Of a DNA stretch of 64,000 nucleotides, positions 25,700-34,880 are shown in pieces. Origin of the DNA: Eubacterium sp. ER2 (GTDB lineage: Bacteria > Bacillota > Clostridia > Lachnospirales > Lachnospiraceae); contig NZ_JPJE01000008.1 of the NCBI RefSeq assembly GCF_000765215.1, positions 1 to 64,000 of the forward strand, in the 5' to 3' direction. The notes under the pieces were generated by a model. The model did not search any database and was not told where the DNA came from. It saw only the letters and a list, made by a program, of their open reading frames with translations. Numbering within the stretch: position 1 is the first letter of the stretch; every line of letters starts with the position of its first letter. Both the position numbers and the translations under genes were made by a program.

Positions 25700-27370
25700 A
25701 TGAAATCAGATATTCAGATCGCGCAGGAAGCAGAAATGATGCACATCAGGGACGTGGCAGCCTCTGCCGGCATCCCGGAGGAGGACCTGGAATTCTACGG
25801 AAAGTACAAGGCAAAGCTCTCCGATGAGCTCTGGGAGAAGATCAGGGACAGGAAGGATGGAAAGCTGGTCCTTGTGACAGCCATCAACCCCACCCCCGCA
25901 GGAGAGGGAAAGACGACCACCACGGTGGGGCTCGGTCAGGCCATGGCCAAGCTGGGGCAGAAGGCGATCATCGCCCTCAGAGAGCCCTCTCTTGGACCCT
26001 GCTTCGGTATCAAGGGCGGCGCTGCCGGCGGAGGCTATGCCCAGGTGGTACCCATGGAGGATCTGAACCTGCATTTCACAGGGGATTTCCATGCCATCAC
26101 CTCCGCAAACAACCTCCTGGCCGCACTTCTGGACAATCACATCCAGCAGGGAAATGAGCTGGGCATCGACCCGAGGCAGGTTGTCTGGAAGCGCTGCCTG
26201 GACATGAACGACAGGAGCCTTCGGAATATTGTCATCGGACTGGGAAGAAAGGCCGACGGCATGGTCAGGGAGGATCACTTTGTCATCACCGTTGCCTCCG
26301 AGATCATGGCTATCCTCTGCCTGGCGGACGATATGAAGGACCTGAAGGAGAGACTGGGCAGGATCATTGTGGCCTACAATTTCAAAGGGGAGCCTGTGAC
26401 TGCGGATGATCTCCACGCCACAGGAGCCATGGCGGCTCTTCTCAAGGACGCCATCAAGCCAAATCTCATCCAGACACTGGAGCACACACCGGCTCTGGTC
26501 CACGGCGGCCCCTTTGCCAACATCGCCCACGGCTGTAACAGCGTGCGGGCCACAAGGATGGCTCTGAAGCTGAGCGATATCACGATCACAGAGGCGGGCT
26601 TTGGAGCGGATCTGGGAGCTGAGAAATTCATGGATATCAAGTGCCGCATGGCAGGATTTAAACCGGATGCAGTAGTTTTGGTTGCAACTGTCCGCGCTTT
26701 GAAGTATAATGGAGGAGTTGCGAAGGATCAGCTCTCCGAGGAGAACCTGGACGCCCTCGCAAAAGGAATTGTAAATCTTGAAAAACATATAGAAAATGTA
26801 CAGAAATATGATGTACCTGTCGTTGTGACGCTCAACTCCTTTGTCACAGACACAGAGGCGGAGATTGCCTATGTCCGCAGCTTCTGCGAGGAGAGGGGAT
26901 GCGAGTTCGCCCTGTCAGAGGTATGGGAGAAAGGCGGAGAGGGCGGCATTGCCCTGGCTGAGAAGGTTCTGGAGACTCTGGAGAACAAAGAGAGCCATTT
27001 CCATCCGTTGTATGAGGACAACCTCTGCCTGAAGGCAAAGATTGAGACTATCTCAAAGGAAATTTACGGCGCGAGAGGCGTGGTCTACGAGCCGGCAGCG
27101 GAAAAGCAGCTGGCCAAGATCGAGGGCATGGGCTTTGGAAGCTTCCCTGTCTGTATGGCGAAGAACCAGTACTCTCTGTCCGACGACGCCACAAGGCTGG
27201 GCCGGCCGGAGAATTTCGACATCCATATCCGGGAGGTCTATGTCAATGCGGGCGCCGGGTTCGTGGTGGCTCTCACAGGAGCGGTTATGACCATGCCGGG
27301 ACTTCCGAAGGTACCTGCCGCGAACGGAATCGACGTATCGGAGGACGGGCACATCACAGGACTGTTTTAA
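25700..27370 (+). CDS. fhs: Formate-tetrahydrofolate ligase
   Basis: 556 aa; ATP-dependent formation of 10-formyl-THF from formate, the entry step of the methyl branch in acetogens and a purine C1 source elsewhere. The start is ATG 25700 (family length ~556); a frame from 25613 runs out of ftsK. Motifs are [24 protein letters not shown] (P-loop), [54 protein letters not shown] and [11 protein letters not shown]. Bases ~26640-26840 look less GC-rich and use different codons from the rest of the gene. The FNT channel (46.1 kb) and folate cyclo-ligase (62.8 kb) in this window fit the same pathway. Confidence 0.95.
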   Translation: MKSDIQIAQEAEMMHIRDVAASAGIPEEDLEFYGKYKAKLSDELWEKIRDRKDGKLVLVTAINPTPAGEGKTTTTVGLGQAMAKLGQKAIIALREPSLGPCFGIKGGAAGGGYAQVVPMEDLNLHFTGDFHAITSANNLLAALLDNHIQQGNELGIDPRQVVWKRCLDMNDRSLRNIVIGLGRKADGMVREDHFVITVASEIMAILCLADDMKDLKERLGRIIVAYNFKGEPVTADDLHATGAMAALLKDAIKPNLIQTLEHTPALVHGGPFANIAHGCNSVRATRMALKLSDITITEAGFGADLGAEKFMDIKCRMAGFKPDAVVLVATVRALKYNGGVAKDQLSEENLDALAKGIVNLEKHIENVQKYDVPVVVTLNSFVTDTEAEIAYVRSFCEERGCEFALSEVWEKGGEGGIALAEKVLETLENKESHFHPLYEDNLCLKAKIETISKEIYGARGVVYEPAAEKQLAKIEGMGFGSFPVCMAKNQYSLSDDATRLGRPENFDIHIREVYVNAGAGFVVALTGAVMTMPGLPKVPAANGIDVSEDGHITGLF

Positions 27371-27427
27371 GGAGAGATAGAAAATGCCCCAGAGGGAAAG
27401 CGGCATAATAATAGGGGGTATCGGGCG

Positions 27428-28777
27428 ATGAGATGCACAAACTGTGGAAGCGAGATACCAGAAGGCCAGTTATACTGTAAAAGGTGCGGAAAGGAAGTCC
27501 GCATTGTGCCGGATTACAATCCTCTCGACGATGTGCTGGCGGCACAGGTAAAGGGAGGAATAGACGGAGGCGACAGGCCTCTGGATGATTATGACTATGA
27601 GAAATCCTACACTTCGGATCTGCGCAGGGGAGAAGGGCAGAGAGCGGAGCGAAGGAGAAGGGACGAGACCCGGACCATGCGCGGTACATCCGCCGCGGGA
27701 GGCAGGACCTCCCGCACCTCCGGTACCGGGCGTGTTTCCCGCAGCACCGGAACCGGACGGGTTTCCCGAAATACCGGGAACGGCGGAAAGAGGGGCGGCA
27801 CTTCCCGCATGACGGGGACTGTGGACCCGGAGCGCCGCCGCAAAATGGCTGAGAAAAAGCGGGAGAAGAAAAAGAAGCTGAGAAGGAGGATCATCCTCGG
27901 ATTTATTATCCTGATCGCGGCGGTGGCCGCTGCGGTCTTTTTCCTGTACCGCAATTCCTATGCAGGACAGATCGGGCAGGGAAATCGGGCCTTTTCCGAG
28001 GGAAACTATGACCAGGCTGCGGGCTATTTTAACAATGCCATCGGGAAGGCGCCGAAGAGAGGGGAGGCCTACACGGCCCTCGCCAAGGTGTATCTGGCAA
28101 AGGATGACCAGGACAGTGCAGAACAGATGTTTCTGGATGCTCTGGAGTCCTACCCGGATGAGGTGCCCATCTATGAGGCCTGTATTGCGTTCTATATAGA
28201 TACAGAGCAGCCCCAGGAGGTATCTGTGATCCTGGAGGACGCCCCCGATGATGTCCGCTCTGAGCTGAGCAAGTACGTGTCAGAGGGGCCCAGCTTCAGC
28301 CTGGATGACAGCGAGGTCTTTGACGATGTGCAGCAGCTGTCACTGGAGTCTGACGGGGAGGCTATCTACTACACTACGGACGGAAGCGAGCCGGACACCT
28401 CCAGCCAGAAGTACACTGACCCCATCCAGATCGAGGAGGGGACGACCACAGTATCAGCGATCTCCGTGAATGAGGCCGGTATACCCAGCCTCCCTGTGAC
28501 GAAGGAGTACACGGTGGAGTTCCCTGTGGAGGACGCGCCGGCAGTGACTCCCTCCACAGGTCAGTATGAGCAGCCTACGCAGATCGTGATCCAGGTGCCG
28601 GACGGCTATACGGCCTACTATACGATGGATAAGAGCGATCCCACGGAGGCCTCTACTAAGTATACAGGCCCCATCGACATGCCGGAGGGCAACACCATCT
28701 TCAAGGCGGTGCTGGTCAACGGGAAGGGCAGGCTGACAGGAGTCACCACAAGAAACTACGAGCTGGTGCTGAACTAG
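27428..28777 (+). CDS. Zinc-ribbon / membrane anchor / TPR / chitobiase-C-like multidomain protein
   Basis: 449 aa. The N-terminal zinc ribbon is MRCTNCGSEIPEGQLYCKRCGKE (Cys 3, 6, 17, 20). A disordered basic Ser/Thr/Gly/Arg stretch (~65-140) contains TSGTGRVSRSTGTGRVSRNTGNG. A KKREKKKKLRRR stop precedes a membrane helix near 157-177, then come TPR-like helices (~185-265) and two copies of an YYTTDGSEPD / YYTMDKSDPT module as in the C-terminal domain of beta-hexosaminidases. The ribbon should be cytoplasmic and the repeats external. It follows fhs by 57 bases and ends at a strong terminator. Function unknown; a wall-associated sensor is a guess. Confidence 0.8.
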   Translation: MRCTNCGSEIPEGQLYCKRCGKEVRIVPDYNPLDDVLAAQVKGGIDGGDRPLDDYDYEKSYTSDLRRGEGQRAERRRRDETRTMRGTSAAGGRTSRTSGTGRVSRSTGTGRVSRNTGNGGKRGGTSRMTGTVDPERRRKMAEKKREKKKKLRRRIILGFIILIAAVAAAVFFLYRNSYAGQIGQGNRAFSEGNYDQAAGYFNNAIGKAPKRGEAYTALAKVYLAKDDQDSAEQMFLDALESYPDEVPIYEACIAFYIDTEQPQEVSVILEDAPDDVRSELSKYVSEGPSFSLDDSEVFDDVQQLSLESDGEAIYYTTDGSEPDTSSQKYTDPIQIEEGTTTVSAISVNEAGIPSLPVTKEYTVEFPVEDAPAVTPSTGQYEQPTQIVIQVPDGYTAYYTMDKSDPTEASTKYTGPIDMPEGNTIFKAVLVNGKGRLTGVTTRNYELVLN

Positions 28778-28781
28778 ATAG

Positions 28782-28824
28782 GACGGCGGCGAAGGCGGTA
28801 AGAAGCCGGAGCCGCCGTCTTTTT
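28782..28824 (+). terminator. Intrinsic terminator
   Basis: GACGGCGGC (28782-28790) pairs with GCCGCCGTC (28811-28819), followed by TTTTT (28820-28824). Confidence 0.85.
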
Positions 28825-28915
28825 GCGCCCTTTGCCCGGCCTGTCCGGCAGTATTTGTCAAAAACAGGCGAAACTGCATAAGATAAGGTGACGAGACAAA
28901 AAGTGAGCTGATCAT

Positions 28916-29929
28916 ATGAGCATGAACGGCATTGACATCAGCAACCACCAGGCAGGCATCGATCTTGCGCGGGTTCCCTTTGACTTTGTGATCTGCAAGG
29001 CCACAGAGGGAACCGGATTTGTGGACAGATACTGCGATGGTTTTATCCGGACCGCGGCAGGTCTGGGAAGAAAGACGGGGGTGTACCATTACGCCACAGG
29101 GCAAAGCTCCGGGAAGGCGGAGGCAGAATACTTTTACGCGAATATCAAGGGATATGTAGGCACCTCCCTTTTGGCTCTGGACTGGGAGGGCGGCGCTGTG
29201 GAACAGGGCCCGGCCTACGCGCTGGCTTTTCTGGACCGCCTAAGAGAGCTGACAGGAGTAAAGGCTCTGATCTACATGAGCAAGAGTGTGTGCAGGGCCT
29301 ACGACTGGAGCGGCGTCGCCGCCGGTGACTACGGGCTGTGGTGTGCCCAGTACGCGGACAGCAGTCCCACCGGCTACCAGGCGTCTCCCTGGACCGATGA
29401 CGGCGGCACGGGCGCCTTCCCCGGGATGGCCATTTACCAGTACAGCTCCACCGGGCGGCTTGACGGCTACGACGGCAATCTGGATCTAAACATCGCCTAT
29501 ATGGACGGGGCGGCCTGGGATCGGTATGCCAATCCGGGCGGCGGGGCGGATGAGCCCTCCGTCCCTGTGACGGCGCCTCCCGCAGCCCCGGAGAAGCTGG
29601 CAGTGGACGGTTCCTTTGGCCCGGCTACGGTCAGGCGGACGCAGGCCTACTTTGGAACGGTGGTGGACGGGATTGTCAGCTACCAGCCGGAGTCCAACCG
29701 GAAGTACCTCTACTCGGCCTATGCCGGCTGCTGGCAGTTCCTGAAGACCGGGTATGGCCCCGGTTCAGATATGGTCCGGGCCATGCAGAGAAGGTTCGGC
29801 GCGGCGGTGGACGGATGGGCCGGCCGGGATACGGTGCTCCACATGCAGGCTTTCCTTGGCGTTGCCCAGGACGGCAGCATGGGGCCAAAGACGGTATCCG
29901 CCTGGCAGTCCTGGATCAACTCCCACTAA
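28916..29929 (+). CDS. GH25 lysozyme (endolysin-like) with C-terminal peptidoglycan-binding-like region
   Basis: 337 aa with no signal peptide. The GH25 barrel spans residues ~3-200: NGIDISNHQAGIDL (catalytic aspartate), FVICKATEGTGF, GVYHYATG, LLALDWEGG (second acid), IYMSKSVCRAYDW, and LWCAQYADS...YQYSSTGRLDGYDGNLDLN. A proline/alanine linker is followed by a divergent repeat pair ending in VDGSFGPATVRRTQAYF and VDGWAGRDTVLHMQAFLGVAQDGSMGPKTVSAWQSW, typical of PG_binding domains. The lack of an export signal is what phage endolysins show, but no holin or phage gene is near. The following hairpin has no T-run. Confidence 0.88.
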   Translation: MSMNGIDISNHQAGIDLARVPFDFVICKATEGTGFVDRYCDGFIRTAAGLGRKTGVYHYATGQSSGKAEAEYFYANIKGYVGTSLLALDWEGGAVEQGPAYALAFLDRLRELTGVKALIYMSKSVCRAYDWSGVAAGDYGLWCAQYADSSPTGYQASPWTDDGGTGAFPGMAIYQYSSTGRLDGYDGNLDLNIAYMDGAAWDRYANPGGGADEPSVPVTAPPAAPEKLAVDGSFGPATVRRTQAYFGTVVDGIVSYQPESNRKYLYSAYAGCWQFLKTGYGPGSDMVRAMQRRFGAAVDGWAGRDTVLHMQAFLGVAQDGSMGPKTVSAWQSWINSH

Positions 29930-29936
29930 AGACGCG

Positions 29937-29974
29937 GGACCGGTCGGCGGGGAAAATCCCCCGCCGACCGGTCC
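29937..29974. repeat. 16-bp GC-rich perfect hairpin downstream of the lysozyme gene
   Basis: Arms at 29937-29952 and 29959-29974 with a 6-base A-rich loop, starting GGACCGGTCGGCGGGG. No T-run follows on either strand, so factor-independent termination is not assured. The rest of the gap up to recA is described under its promoters. Confidence 0.75.
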
Positions 29975-30037
29975 TGATCAAGAAGGTATCCATCCATAAA
30001 AGGAAAAGGATTGCCAATAAAATAAAAAAGAAATGAG

Positions 30038-30066
30038 TTGACATATAAAGAATACCGTGATATACT
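30038..30066 (+). promoter_or_regulatory. Upstream recA promoter P1
   Basis: Perfect TTGACA (30038-30043), a 17-base spacer, and TATACT (30061-30066). A ~235-base leader with small hairpins follows (GCCGGAA/TTCCGGC at 30081-30099 and the palindrome GCAGTGCACTGC at 30120-30131). No ORF or terminator is seen in it. Confidence 0.7.
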
Positions 30067-30223
30067 TTACCTACAATTCAGCCGGAAGTTCATTCCGGCG
30101 ACCTATAAATTTCGATCAGGCAGTGCACTGCCGCGTCTTCTGTGCGTGATCATGCGGCGAATATCCCAGGGCAGAGACAGGACAGAGAGGGGCATCCCCG
30201 AAAAAGAAAATGTTAAAACTTTA

Positions 30224-30252
30224 TTGACATTTGAGGGCAACTATAATACTAT
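30224..30252 (+). promoter_or_regulatory. Proximal recA promoter P2
   Basis: TTGACA (30224-30229), a 17-base spacer, TACTAT (30247-30252). The SOS box begins 14 bases after the -10, over the transcription start. Confidence 0.7.
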
Positions 30253-30266
30253 ATTGTACATAGGAG

Positions 30267-30280
30267 CGAACATCCGTTCG
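30267..30280. promoter_or_regulatory. LexA (SOS) box upstream of recA
   Basis: CGAACATCCGTTCG: perfect CGAAC/GTTCG arms with a 4-base spacer, the Gram-positive DinR/LexA consensus, lying between P2 and the recA ribosome site (AAGGAG at 30289-30294). Confidence 0.85.
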
Positions 30281-30303
30281 TGCTTGATAAGGAGAAAGAG
30301 ATT

Positions 30304-31341
30304 ATGGCAAGTGAAGATAAGAAGAAGGCATTGGATGCCGCGATTGCAAAACTGGAAAAGGATTTTGGAAAAGGCACCGTCATGAAGCTGGGAGATCCCA
30401 AGGCCCATGTCCATGTGGAGACCATTCCCACAGGCTCCTTAAGCCTGGATCTGGCGCTGGGGCTGGGCGGCGTGCCAAGAGGCCGCGTGGTGGAGGTCTA
30501 CGGACCGGAGTCCAGCGGTAAGACGACGGTGGCCCTGCACATGATCGCCGAGGTGCAGAAGCGGGGAGGTATTGCAGGCTTTATCGACGCCGAGCATGCC
30601 CTTGACCCGGTGTACGCAAAGAATATCGGCGTGGATATCGATGAGCTCTACATATCCCAGCCGGACAGCGGTGACCAGGCGCTGGAGATCGCGGAGACGA
30701 TGGTCCGCTCCGGAGCTATGGATATCATTGTCATCGACTCCGTGGCGGCTCTTGTGCCCAGACAGGAGATTGAGGGCGACATGGGAGACAGCCATGTGGG
30801 ACTGCAGGCAAGACTCATGTCCCAGGCCCTGAGAAAGCTGACCCCTGTCATCAGCAAGTCCAACTGCGTTGTGATCTTTATCAACCAGCTCCGCGAGAAG
30901 GTGGGCGTCATGTTCGGCAATCCGGAGACAACCACCGGCGGGCGGGCGCTGAAGTTCTACGCTTCCGTGCGGATGGACGTGAGAAGGACGGAGACCCTGA
31001 AGCAGGGCGGAGAGATCGTTGGAAACCATGTGCGTGTGAAGATCGTGAAGAACAAGATTGCTCCTCCTTTCAAGGAGGCGGAGTTCGACATCATGTTCGG
31101 AAAGGGTATTTCCCGTGAGGGAGATATACTGGATCTGGCCACCGGCATCAACCTTGTCAACAAGAGCGGCGCCTGGTATGCCTACAACGGCGACAAGATC
31201 GGACAGGGAAGAGAGAACGCCAAGAGCTATCTAGCAGAGCACCCTGAGGTGATGGAGGAGCTGGAGGCCAAGGTGAGAGCCTACTACCACATTGACGGAA
31301 GCGAGGAAGAGACGCAGGAGAACGCTGAGGCAGAGGAATAG
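30304..31341 (+). CDS. recA: Recombinase RecA
   Basis: 345 aa; ATP-dependent strand exchange and LexA co-protease. The start is ATG 30304 (AAGGAGAAAG upstream; family start [23 protein letters not shown]). Walker A is GPESSGKTT, Walker B is [12 protein letters not shown], the L2 region is [30 protein letters not shown], and the C-terminus is acidic ([12 protein letters not shown]). It is controlled by the LexA box upstream and followed 3 bases later by recX, its modulator. Confidence 0.97.
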   Translation: MASEDKKKALDAAIAKLEKDFGKGTVMKLGDPKAHVHVETIPTGSLSLDLALGLGGVPRGRVVEVYGPESSGKTTVALHMIAEVQKRGGIAGFIDAEHALDPVYAKNIGVDIDELYISQPDSGDQALEIAETMVRSGAMDIIVIDSVAALVPRQEIEGDMGDSHVGLQARLMSQALRKLTPVISKSNCVVIFINQLREKVGVMFGNPETTTGGRALKFYASVRMDVRRTETLKQGGEIVGNHVRVKIVKNKIAPPFKEAEFDIMFGKGISREGDILDLATGINLVNKSGAWYAYNGDKIGQGRENAKSYLAEHPEVMEELEAKVRAYYHIDGSEEETQENAEAEE

Positions 31342-31344
31342 AAG

Positions 31345-31962
31345 ATGACAGTCACACAGATAGAAGCCATGTTTGGGTCCAGGTCCAGATACAGAGTGTA
31401 CCTTGACGGACAGCCCGCCTTTGTTCTGTACAGGGGCGAGCTGTCCCGCTATCATATCAGGGAGGGACAGCCCCTGGGGGAGAAGGAGTACAGTGAGATC
31501 CGGGAGCTGCTCATAAAGCGCGCCAGAGTACGGGCTATGAAGCTGCTGGAGATATCCGACCGGTCCGAGGAGGCGCTGCGCAGGAAGCTCTCTGAGGGCG
31601 GGTATCCGCAGAGCATTGTGGAGAATGCGATGGACTATGTGAAGTCTTTCGGCTACCTGGACGACAGGCGCCTGGCGGAGAACATTGTGGACAGCCGCAA
31701 AGGGCAGAAGAGCAGGGCGGAGCTGCAGGCCTATCTTCTTCGGAAAGGGCTTTCCCGCGAGCAGGCGGAGGAGGCTCTGGAAAAATCTTACACCCGGGAG
31801 GACGCACAGGAGGCGATCCGCCGTCTGGCAGAGAAAAAACACTTTGATCCGGAGCGTGCCACACTCCAGGAAAAGCAGAAGTTATGCGCCTATTTTCTGC
31901 GGAAAGGATACCGCTATGAGGACGTCCGTCAAGTGATACAAGTTTCCGACTGGAATACTTGA
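31345..31962 (+). CDS. recX: Regulatory protein RecX
   Basis: 205 aa of tandem three-helix repeats: ALKLLEISDRSEEALRRKLSEGGYPQSIVENAMDYVKSFGYLDDRRLAENIVDS, then RAELQAYLLRKGLSREQAEEAL and LCAYFLRKGYRYEDVRQVI. It binds RecA filaments and inhibits or remodels them. The N-terminal ~55 residues (TVTQIEAMFGSRSRYRVYLDGQPAFVLYRGELSRYHI) form the extra beta domain of clostridial RecX. Co-transcribed with recA. The rny promoter -35 overlaps its last codons. Confidence 0.9.
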   Translation: MTVTQIEAMFGSRSRYRVYLDGQPAFVLYRGELSRYHIREGQPLGEKEYSEIRELLIKRARVRAMKLLEISDRSEEALRRKLSEGGYPQSIVENAMDYVKSFGYLDDRRLAENIVDSRKGQKSRAELQAYLLRKGLSREQAEEALEKSYTREDAQEAIRRLAEKKHFDPERATLQEKQKLCAYFLRKGYRYEDVRQVIQVSDWNT

Positions 31963-31987
31963 CATCTTTGTGAAAACAGTATAAAAT
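31959..31987 (+). promoter_or_regulatory. rny promoter
   Basis: TTGACA (31959-31964) starts at the recX stop; a 17-base spacer leads to TAAAAT (31982-31987). The leader ends in AAGGAGGTGCTCCT just before the GTG, where AGGAG and CTCCT can pair around a 3-base loop and cover the ribosome site. Confidence 0.65.
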
Positions 31988-32034
31988 TTAACTGTTGTAT
32001 TTGTACAATGAAAATTTAATAAGGAGGTGCTCCT

Positions 32035-33588
32035 GTGCCGAATGTTATAATCATTGCTGTGGCTGTGGTTCTCGTGATAGCAGCAGCGGTTATCAGTCAT
32101 TTCGTGACAGTCTCCAATCTGAAGAAGAATGCCGAGTCAAAGATTGGAAGTGCGGAGACAAAGGCCCGCGAGATCATTGATGATGCGGTGAAGACAGCGG
32201 AGGCCAAGAAAAAGGAATCCCTCTTGGAAATTAAGGAAGAATCTATCAGAACAAAGAATGAGCTCGAGAAAGAAACAAAAGAGAGAAGAGCAGAGTTACA
32301 GCGTTATGAAAAGAGAGTCCTCTCCAAGGAGGAAGCTTTGGACAAACGGTCCGATGCTATGGAAAAGCGGGAAGCAGGGTTTACAGCAAAGGAAGAGCAG
32401 CTTAAGGCTCGTGAAGCGAAAGTGGATGAGCTGAGCAGACAAAGAGTACAGGAACTAGAAAGAATCTCAGGACTAACCTCCGAACAGGCAAAAGAATATC
32501 TGTTAAAAACTGTTGAAGAAGATGTTAAACATGACACTGCAAAAATGATCAAGGAGATGGAAGCGCAGGCCAAGGAAGAGGCGGACAAGAAGGCAAAGGA
32601 ATATGTTGTCACCGCCATTCAGAGATGCGCTGCTGATCATGTGGCAGAAACTACGATTTCAGTCGTTCAGCTTCCAAGTGATGAGATGAAGGGACGGATC
32701 ATCGGACGTGAAGGAAGAAACATCCGTACGCTGGAAACTCTCACAGGAGTAGAGCTGATCATCGACGATACACCCGAAGCGGTTGTATTATCAGGGTTTG
32801 ATCCCATCAGGCGTGAAGTCGCAAGGATCGCTCTGGAGAAGCTGATCGTGGACGGTCGTATCCATCCGGCAAGAATTGAGGAGATGGTGGAAAAGGCCCA
32901 GAAAGAAGTAGAGGCAGTGATCCGTGAGGAAGGAGAGGCAGCGGCACTCGAGGTCGGCGTGCATGGAATTCATCCGGAACTGATACGACTTCTGGGAAGA
33001 ATGAAATTCCGGACCAGCTATGGTCAGAATGCGCTGAAGCACTCAATTGAGGTGGCACAGCTGTCGGGACTTCTCGCAGGGGAGATCGGACTGGATGTCC
33101 GTCTTGCGAAGCGGGCAGGCCTTTTACATGATATCGGCAAATCCATCGACCACGATGTGGAAGGATCACATATCCAGATTGGTGTTGAATTGTGCAGAAA
33201 GTACAAGGAGTCACCGACCGTCATCAATGCAGTGGAAGCACATCACGGCGATGTTGAGCCAGAGTCTCTGATCGCATGTATCGTTCAGGCGGCAGACACG
33301 ATCTCCGCTGCAAGACCGGGCGCGAGAAGAGAGACGATTGAGACATACACAAACAGATTAAAACAATTAGAAGATATCAGCAACCAGTTCAAGGGTGTTG
33401 AAAAATCTTTTGCTATTCAGGCAGGTAGAGAGATTCGTATTATGGTAGTTCCAGAGCAAGTATCTGACGCAGATATGGTATTACTGGCCAGAGATATTTC
33501 CAAGCAGATTGAATATGAGCTGGAATATCCGGGGCAGATAAAGGTAAATGTTATCAGGGAATCCAGGGTAACAGACTACGCCAAATAA
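32035..33588 (+). CDS. rny: Ribonuclease Y
   Basis: 517 aa. It starts at a GTG 5 bases after AAGGAGGTG. An N-terminal membrane helix ([21 protein letters not shown]) is followed by a long coiled coil (~25-190), a KH domain ([45 protein letters not shown]) and an HD domain with [10 protein letters not shown]...[20 protein letters not shown]. It is a membrane-tethered endonuclease initiating mRNA decay. The gene looks less GC-rich than its neighbours and uses more A/T-ending codons. It ends with its own terminator. Confidence 0.96.
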   Translation: MPNVIIIAVAVVLVIAAAVISHFVTVSNLKKNAESKIGSAETKAREIIDDAVKTAEAKKKESLLEIKEESIRTKNELEKETKERRAELQRYEKRVLSKEEALDKRSDAMEKREAGFTAKEEQLKAREAKVDELSRQRVQELERISGLTSEQAKEYLLKTVEEDVKHDTAKMIKEMEAQAKEEADKKAKEYVVTAIQRCAADHVAETTISVVQLPSDEMKGRIIGREGRNIRTLETLTGVELIIDDTPEAVVLSGFDPIRREVARIALEKLIVDGRIHPARIEEMVEKAQKEVEAVIREEGEAAALEVGVHGIHPELIRLLGRMKFRTSYGQNALKHSIEVAQLSGLLAGEIGLDVRLAKRAGLLHDIGKSIDHDVEGSHIQIGVELCRKYKESPTVINAVEAHHGDVEPESLIACIVQAADTISAARPGARRETIETYTNRLKQLEDISNQFKGVEKSFAIQAGREIRIMVVPEQVSDADMVLLARDISKQIEYELEYPGQIKVNVIRESRVTDYAK

Positions 33589-33605
33589 ATGTAAACCGAA
33601 AGCAG

Positions 33606-33633
33606 AAGACCAGCCGTAACAGGCTGGTCTTTT
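33606..33633 (+). terminator. rny terminator
   Basis: AAGACCAGCC (33606-33615) pairs with GGCTGGTCTT (33622-33631), followed by further Ts. Confidence 0.8.
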
Positions 33634-33658
33634 ATATTGAAAAGAAAGGGAAGAAAAC

Positions 33659-34201
33659 ATGAGCAATGAGATCAAGAGGATAGACAGAAAGCTGGCATAT
33701 GAGGGAGCTGTGATCAATGTCTACCAGGATACAGTCCAGTTCCCGGACGGACACACGGCAAAATGGGATTATATCCATCACGACGGAGCTGCGGCGGTGA
33801 TACCGGTGCTCCCGGACGGCAGGATCCTGATGGTAAAGCAGTACAGAAACGCGCTGGACAGATTTACATTGGAAATACCCGCAGGTAAGCTGGATGACCC
33901 GAAGGAGGAGGGGATTGCCTGTGCGTCCCGTGAGCTGGAGGAGGAGACGGGCTACCGCTGTGAGCATCTGGAGCCTCTTCTTGTCCTCAGAACCACAGTC
34001 GCATTCTGCAATGAGAGGATAGAGGTGTTTGCGGCCAGGGACCTGATCCCCTCCCATCAGCATCTGGATGAGGATGAATATATCGACCTGCAGGCCTGTA
34101 CCCTGGCGGAATTGAAGGAGAAGATCTTCAGCGGGGAGATTCAGGACTCCAAGACCGTGGCGGCCATCCTGGCCTACGCGGTAAAATACGGCAAGGAGTA
34201 A
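33659..34201 (+). CDS. NUDIX hydrolase, probable ADP-ribose pyrophosphatase
   Basis: 180 aa. The Nudix box is complete: GKLDDPKEEGIACASRELEEETGYRC (G-x5-E-x7-REL-x2-E-E). The N-terminal strand pattern (VNVYQDTVQFPDGHTAKWDYIHHDGAAAVIPVLPDGRILMVKQYRNALDRFTLEIPAGKLD) is that of NudF/YqkG-type ADP-ribose hydrolases. It has its own good ribosome site. In clostridia it is often followed by spoIIM and xerD, as here; the reason for the linkage is unknown. Confidence 0.9.
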   Translation: MSNEIKRIDRKLAYEGAVINVYQDTVQFPDGHTAKWDYIHHDGAAAVIPVLPDGRILMVKQYRNALDRFTLEIPAGKLDDPKEEGIACASRELEEETGYRCEHLEPLLVLRTTVAFCNERIEVFAARDLIPSHQHLDEDEYIDLQACTLAELKEKIFSGEIQDSKTVAAILAYAVKYGKE

Positions 34202-34284
34202 AGGGAAGGGGAAAAGAGTAAGGACAGAGGGCATATTTCCTCTTGGCCGGCATATAATGAAGTATCTTTGCGGCGGGAGGAAGA

Positions 34285-34827
34285 GTGGATATGCGCAGTT
34301 ATGGGAAAATATTCCTGGCCCTGTGCCTGGCGGGCTTTGTAGGAGGAATTCTGTACGCCAACACAGGGGCCCGGGATCATATACTGGCGGCGGGCATTTT
34401 CAGCGATTATTTTCTGGAGCAGTACACCCAGGCGGAGATCCAGACGCAGGACTATTTCTGGTACATCCTGTCGGTCCGCGCCGGACTGCTGGGGGTTATC
34501 GCCCTGATGGGGCAGATGAAGAAGCTCCGCAGATGGATCGTGGCTGCTGTGCTCGTCTGGACAGGCTTCCTGGGCGGACTCTTTTTTACCGCCGCTGTGA
34601 TCAAGCTGGGACCTGTGGGGATCCTGTTCTGTCTGGCTGCTATTATCCCTCAGGCGCTTTTCTATATCGCCGGGTACGGAATCGTCCTCTGGTATTTCTA
34701 TTCTTTCCCCAGGGCATCGTGGAATTCGGCCAAAACAGTGGGTACTATTCTGACGATTGGAGTTGGAATTATATCGGAAAGTTATTTAAATCCAATTTTT
34801 CTGAAAATATTTCTAAAAACAATTTGA
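34285..34827 (+). CDS. spoIIM: Stage II sporulation protein M
   Basis: 180 aa with five or so hydrophobic segments (IFLALCLAGFVGGILYAN, YILSVRAGLLGVIALMG, WIVAAVLVWTGFLGGLFFTAAVI, GILFCLAAIIPQALFYIAGYGIVLW, TILTIGVGIISESYL), consistent with the SpoIIM/DUF95 family. SpoIIM belongs to the SpoIIDMP machine that remodels peptidoglycan during engulfment. The start is GTG 34285 (GGAGG 4 bases before) or ATG 34291 (spacing 10); both are usable. It looks AT-richer toward its end. It is followed by a degenerate XerD gene. Confidence 0.8.
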   Translation: MDMRSYGKIFLALCLAGFVGGILYANTGARDHILAAGIFSDYFLEQYTQAEIQTQDYFWYILSVRAGLLGVIALMGQMKKLRRWIVAAVLVWTGFLGGLFFTAAVIKLGPVGILFCLAAIIPQALFYIAGYGIVLWYFYSFPRASWNSAKTVGTILTIGVGIISESYLNPIFLKIFLKTI

Positions 34828-34880
34828 TTTTTTCGTTATTTCTTCGTATAATTTAGAGTATACGATGGGAGATAAAGAGT

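Noticed and set aside
27690-27800. Possible DNA repeat array in the zinc-ribbon gene
   Set aside because: The repeats are a short Ser/Gly/Arg protein motif (GTGRVSR twice) in a disordered linker, not a CRISPR or satellite.
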